Origin: an archaeon
GTDB taxonomy: Archaea > Nanobdellota > Nanobdellia > Pacearchaeales > GW2011-AR1
DNA: 6,647 bases
Assembly (NCBI GenBank): GCA_025453475.1
Contig: JALOQH010000034.1
Coordinates: 1 to 6,647, forward strand
Direction: 5' to 3'
In this document: piece by piece, positions 4,655 through 6,647 of the stretch
Layout of the letters: every line of letters starts with the position of its first letter
Position numbering within the stretch: the first letter of the stretch is position 1
Translations under genes and position numbers: made by a program
The notes under the pieces: generated by a model
Told to the model about the DNA's origin: nothing
What the model saw: the letters and a program-made list of their open reading frames with translations, nothing else
The model's database searches: none

Positions 4655-5532
4655 TATTTACCCTCCTGTGTACCATTTAATTGAGTATTCTCCGCAGCAG
4701 GGGCAGGTGTTTCTGCAACCGGTGCTGCTGACTTTGAGTTCACGAGATTTGTAAGGGCAATTTCTTCTCTTCCAGCCTTTGCGATAAAGAATTTTACTGT
4801 CTCTGCAGCAGCATATCCTCTGCCAACAGCAAAACCAAGAGCCTTCGCAATCATTTCCCTAAGCTGTTCATATGCTTTCTTCTTGTCAATCTTTATCCCG
4901 ATGTAGACTTTGTCGCTTGCAGAATCATAAGCAGCAACAGGCTCAAACCCGACTTTCATTGGTTTGATATCCAGTTTCGCAAGAACACCAGCAACATTTG
5001 CTTTTATCTCTCCTCCCTTCTTTACAACAGTATGCGGCAGCTTGATTGCGAGCTTTCCGCCTTCAACAGCAACTTTCAGTCCAACTCCGGAAAGTTCTGA
5101 AATTGCAGGCCCAGGAACAAGCGAAGTTGGTCCTGGTTCGACATTAATGTCCTCAGGTGCAATATCTCCTGCTTTTGCTTTTGTAGGGCTCTGGTTATCA
5201 GCAAGCAGTCCGGATAACTCAAATGGCTCAATGTCCGAGAAGAACAACGCAATGTCCGCGGTTATTACTGGCTCCAAATCCTTCAGGTTTCCTCTCTTTG
5301 CAGTTTCAATTGCTCTCAATATCGCGGACTTTTTTGCAACACGTATATCCGCCTTTCCCCTGAAATTCTTCTTTATTTCATGGAATTGGGAGCTTGGAAG
5401 TCCTTTTGTTGAAGCAACAAGAATTGTTTTGCTTTTCTTTATCTCACTTACCAAATCATTCACGACTTTGATTTTTGATGCAGGAACTTCCCTTTTCACT
5501 ATTTCCTTTTTGGTTTCTGTTTTCTTTGCCAT
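4654..5532 (-). CDS. rpl10: Large ribosomal subunit protein uL10 (P0)
   Basis: This is a 292-residue protein. The N-terminal rRNA-binding domain (about 1-105, and 185-215 returning to it) and the archaeal insertion domain (about 106-185, with PGPTSLVPGPAISELSGVGL and KLPHTVVKKGGEIK) are clear. The spine that carries L12 dimers is about 218-264 (AYEQLREMIAKALGF..., AAETVKFFIAKAGREEIAL). It looks shorter than the three-helix spine of well-studied archaeal P0 proteins of about 340 residues. The tail (268-292, Ala/Pro-rich, ending NGTQEGK) lacks the acidic stretch and GLGALFG end usually shared with P1. Functionally it anchors the stalk on 23S rRNA near the GTPase centre. The ATG at 5532 is 2 nt after the rpl1 stop with GGTGGAG 11 nt upstream, inside rpl1. 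The stop shares one base with the rpl12 start. Confidence 0.95.
   Translation of the reverse strand: MAKKTETKKEIVKREVPASKIKVVNDLVSEIKKSKTILVASTKGLPSSQFHEIKKNFRGKADIRVAKKSAILRAIETAKRGNLKDLEPVITADIALFFSDIEPFELSGLLADNQSPTKAKAGDIAPEDINVEPGPTSLVPGPAISELSGVGLKVAVEGGKLAIKLPHTVVKKGGEIKANVAGVLAKLDIKPMKVGFEPVAAYDSASDKVYIGIKIDKKKAYEQLREMIAKALGFAVGRGYAAAETVKFFIAKAGREEIALTNLVNSKSAAPVAETPAPAAENTQLNGTQEGK
4661..4666 (-). promoter_or_regulatory. Strong ribosome-binding site of rpl12
   Basis: GGAGGG on the minus strand, 6 nt before the rpl12 ATG and inside the last codons of rpl10. It is the strongest Shine-Dalgarno sequence in the window, in keeping with the need for several L12 copies per ribosome. Confidence 0.8.
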
Positions 5533-5534
5533 GT

Positions 5535-6152
5535 TTACTTCATCTCCACCTTGAGTGGCTTGCTCATTGTAAGTTTAATCATAACACTTCTGATGTTATC
5601 CTTCTTTATCGGGAGAACATTCACAAGCGCAGAATAAATGGCGTTTGCATTTGCAATCAAATCCTCGTCTTTCATGCTTTCCTTGCCAAGAGCCATCTTT
5701 ACAGATGCTTCTTTGACCCTAATTTTCAGAGAAGAGCCGATTTTTTCTATCATTGCCTTTATTGCCTTCGGGTCTTCAGATGTAACAATTCCAAGCTGTG
5801 GCGAAGGCATTTTTCCTGCAGGTCCAAGCGCTTTGCCAAATGTGGTTGCAACAGCCGGCATAAGCGGCGCAACAGCAATAAAGAAATCATAGTGCTTTAC
5901 AAGGTTCTTAAGCGTTTTTTTATCCTTGTACTTTGGAAAATCAGCATTGGTCACTGTATCAATAGCTTCATTTTTCTTTGTCAAGAACGCGCAAACTTTC
6001 TTTGTGCCGGAGCTGTGTGGGATGTTGACAATTGTAGCGATATTATCTCTTTTAGGGTCAATTCCCTTCAGATTTATGATTAAGTCTACTGTCTGGTCAA
6101 ACTTTCTTTTCTCAAGTTTTCTCAATTCATCCAATGCTTGTTTTATGTCCAT
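5535..6152 (-). CDS. rpl1: Large ribosomal subunit protein uL1
   Basis: This 205-residue protein is near the normal archaeal length. It has two domains: domain I (about 1-62 and 145-205) binds 23S rRNA helices at the L1 stalk, and domain II (about 63-144) is inserted. Recognisable segments are HYDFFIAVAPLMP, GKALGPAGKMPSP (107-119, the family signature), VKEASVKMALGKESM and IRSVMIKLTM. The last should read TMG in nearly all L1 proteins but reads TMS here (195-197). L1 helps move deacylated tRNA out of the E site and in several archaea represses its own mRNA. The start at 6152 has AGGAG 9 nt upstream. It is the first gene of the L1-L10-L12 unit, and rpl10 follows after 2 nt. Confidence 0.96.
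   Translation of the reverse strand: MDIKQALDELRKLEKRKFDQTVDLIINLKGIDPKRDNIATIVNIPHSSGTKKVCAFLTKKNEAIDTVTNADFPKYKDKKTLKNLVKHYDFFIAVAPLMPAVATTFGKALGPAGKMPSPQLGIVTSEDPKAIKAMIEKIGSSLKIRVKEASVKMALGKESMKDEDLIANANAIYSALVNVLPIKKDNIRSVMIKLTMSKPLKVEMK
5544..5550 (-). promoter_or_regulatory. Ribosome-binding site of rpl10
   Basis: GGTGGAG on the minus strand lies within the last codons of rpl1, 11 nt before the rpl10 ATG at 5532. It supports that start and translation coupled to rpl1. Confidence 0.6.
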
Positions 6153-6160
6153 CTTGAATA

Positions 6161-6209
6161 TCTCCTAAGTAATGACTCAAACCACAGAAATCGAGGCTCG
6201 AGTACTTAG
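6161..6209 (-). promoter_or_regulatory. rpl1 leader: ribosome-binding site and possible stem
   Basis: AGGAG (6166-6162) lies 9 nt before the rpl1 ATG. Upstream, CTAAGTA (6209-6203) can pair with TACTTAG (6171-6165), which overlaps the first bases of that site. Next to it CTCGA (6202-6198) can pair with TTGAG (6180-6176, one G-U), leaving four unpaired bases on one side. Two helices around an asymmetric loop are the general shape of L1-binding sites. The structure exists only if transcription starts upstream of 6209, which is uncertain. A small palindrome TCGAG-C-CTCGA (6201-6191) competes with it. Confidence 0.3.
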
Positions 6210-6216
6210 TCAAACG

Positions 6217-6226
6217 ATATAATAAT
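6217..6226 (-). promoter_or_regulatory. Candidate TATA region of the rpl1-rpl10-rpl12 operon
   Basis: ATTATTATAT on the minus strand lies about 70 bp before the rpl1 ATG; it predicts a start near 6195 and a leader of about 43 nt. A second AT-rich site, TTTAAAA near 6243-6249, would start near 6220 and give a longer leader. The gap of 120 bp after secE suggests that the ribosomal operon has its own promoter. Confidence 0.4.
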
Positions 6227-6272
6227 ATCCTATTTTAGCTGTTTTTAAATCTTATTGTAGCAGAATAAACTA

Positions 6273-6461
6273 TTATTTGAACACAACCTTGATTATGTCT
6301 GCTATCAGGAAGCCCACAGCCCCTATTGCCAGAATTCCAAGGGCAGATATTTTTGCAACACTCCAGAACTCCTCATTTGTCGGCTTTCTAAGAAGATGCC
6401 AGACCCTCACACATTGCAAATAAAATGAAGTTATCTTCTCCTTTGCTATTCCAAAAACCAT
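6273..6461 (-). CDS. secE: Preprotein translocase subunit SecE (Sec61 gamma)
   Basis: This is a 62-residue protein with a single membrane span. An amphipathic N-terminal helix on the cytoplasmic face (about 5-24) leads to the conserved RKPTNEEFW (25-33) and then a membrane helix (about 36-57, AKISALGILAIGAVGFLIADI). SecE clamps the SecY channel and is essential for protein export and membrane insertion. The size is typical of archaeal SecE. I chose the ATG at 6461 because its distance to the TATA box at 6483-6490 (25-26 bp) equals that of the other leaderless genes here. An in-frame ATG two codons upstream (6467) is possible but lies only 19-20 bp from the box. In many archaea secE is followed by spt5/nusG and rpl11; here rpl1 follows after 120 bp. 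Confidence 0.92.
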   Translation of the reverse strand: MVFGIAKEKITSFYLQCVRVWHLLRKPTNEEFWSVAKISALGILAIGAVGFLIADIIKVVFK

Positions 6462-6482
6462 AAACATAAAACAAGAATTACC

Positions 6483-6490
6483 TATAAAAA
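6483..6490 (-). promoter_or_regulatory. TATA box of secE (leaderless)
   Basis: TTTTTATA on the minus strand is centred 25-26 bp before the ATG at 6461. No Shine-Dalgarno sequence lies between. This decides the SecE start. Confidence 0.6.
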
Positions 6491-6498
6491 TCTATTGA

Positions 6499-6624
6499 TT
6501 AACCAACAAATCTAACATTCCAGATTTCAGCGGCCCTCTTGTCTTGTTCAATATCCTGTTCCCTTATCGTCTCAAGAAGATAACTTGCATCTTCCCATAT
6601 TCTCTCATTATCTATGAACTCCAG
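6499..6624 (-). other. C-terminal end of an unrecognised reading frame, interrupted at the window edge
   Basis: On the minus strand a frame of 41 codons ends with TAA at 6501-6499. Its translation looks like real protein (FIDNERIWEDASYLLETIRE, then charged residues, then EIWNVRFVG), acidic and helical. It contains no ATG, GTG or TTG start, and in its own frame a TAA at 6627-6625 precedes it. The neighbouring frame at the extreme edge (KTILEASNW) reads plausibly into it, so a frameshift or a base-call error near 6620 is likely. I cannot name the family. The stop is 9 bp before the secE TATA box. Confidence 0.35.
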
Positions 6625-6647
6625 TTACTGGCTTCCAGAATCGTCTT

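Noticed and set aside
4964..5554. Antisense open frame of 196 codons opposite rpl10
   Set aside because: It is a shadow of rpl10; Ser/Phe-rich composition reflects the complement of Lys/Glu/Ala codons.
5475..6083. Antisense open frame of 202 codons opposite rpl1
   Set aside because: Shadow of rpl1 with a Cys- and Asn-rich implausible product.
1..6647. CRISPR array, insertion sequence, toxin-antitoxin or defence cassette
   Set aside because: No regularly spaced repeats, transposase, terminal inverted repeats or paired toxin-like small genes are visible.

Overview
The window is archaeal chromosomal DNA. The evidence is an AMP phosphorylase, archaeal-type ribosomal proteins L1, L10 and L12 (L12 with an acidic tail ending GLSALFG), a single-span Sec61-gamma/SecE, an ER-type signal peptidase, a tRNA without an encoded CCA, and TATA boxes placed about 25 bp before ATG codons. 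Very short leaders, compact spacing and the small conserved proteins suggest a DPANN lineage (Pacearchaeota, Woesearchaeota or a relative). That assignment is inference, because no rRNA gene is present.

Left part, plus strand (1-2539): the 3' nine-tenths of an AMP phosphorylase gene (AMP-to-RubisCO salvage) is cut by the window edge. It is followed by two small genes with apparently leaderless promoters, a 73-residue protein with a CxxCxC cluster and an 86-residue helical protein. Next comes a membrane-anchored signal peptidase I-like protease whose promoter carries a 21-bp palindrome where a repressor operator would sit.

Middle part, minus strand (4235 down to 2542): a LAGLIDADG homing endonuclease-type gene has a 3' end that runs over the promoter and first 29 nt of tRNA-Ser(UGA). 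The tRNA is followed after only 9 nt by a TspO/MBR membrane protein gene. A small membrane-anchored DUF2334 polysaccharide-deacetylase-like gene comes next and ends 2 bp from the convergent signal peptidase gene.

Right part, minus strand (6461 down to 4370): secE, then rpl1-rpl10-rpl12 with the last three tightly coupled (2-nt gap, then a TAATG stop/start overlap). This is the stalk and L1-arm operon of the large subunit. The spt5/nusG and rpl11 genes that usually lie between secE and rpl1 are not here. At the far right edge is the C-terminal end of an unrecognised reading frame with a stop or frameshift in it.

Most of the window is ordinary housekeeping DNA. I see no convincing new defence or mobile system. 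The observations most worth checking are the tRNA-Ser locus (endonuclease overlap upstream, TspO abutting downstream), the operator-like palindrome, the CxxCxC small protein, and several departures in the ribosomal proteins.
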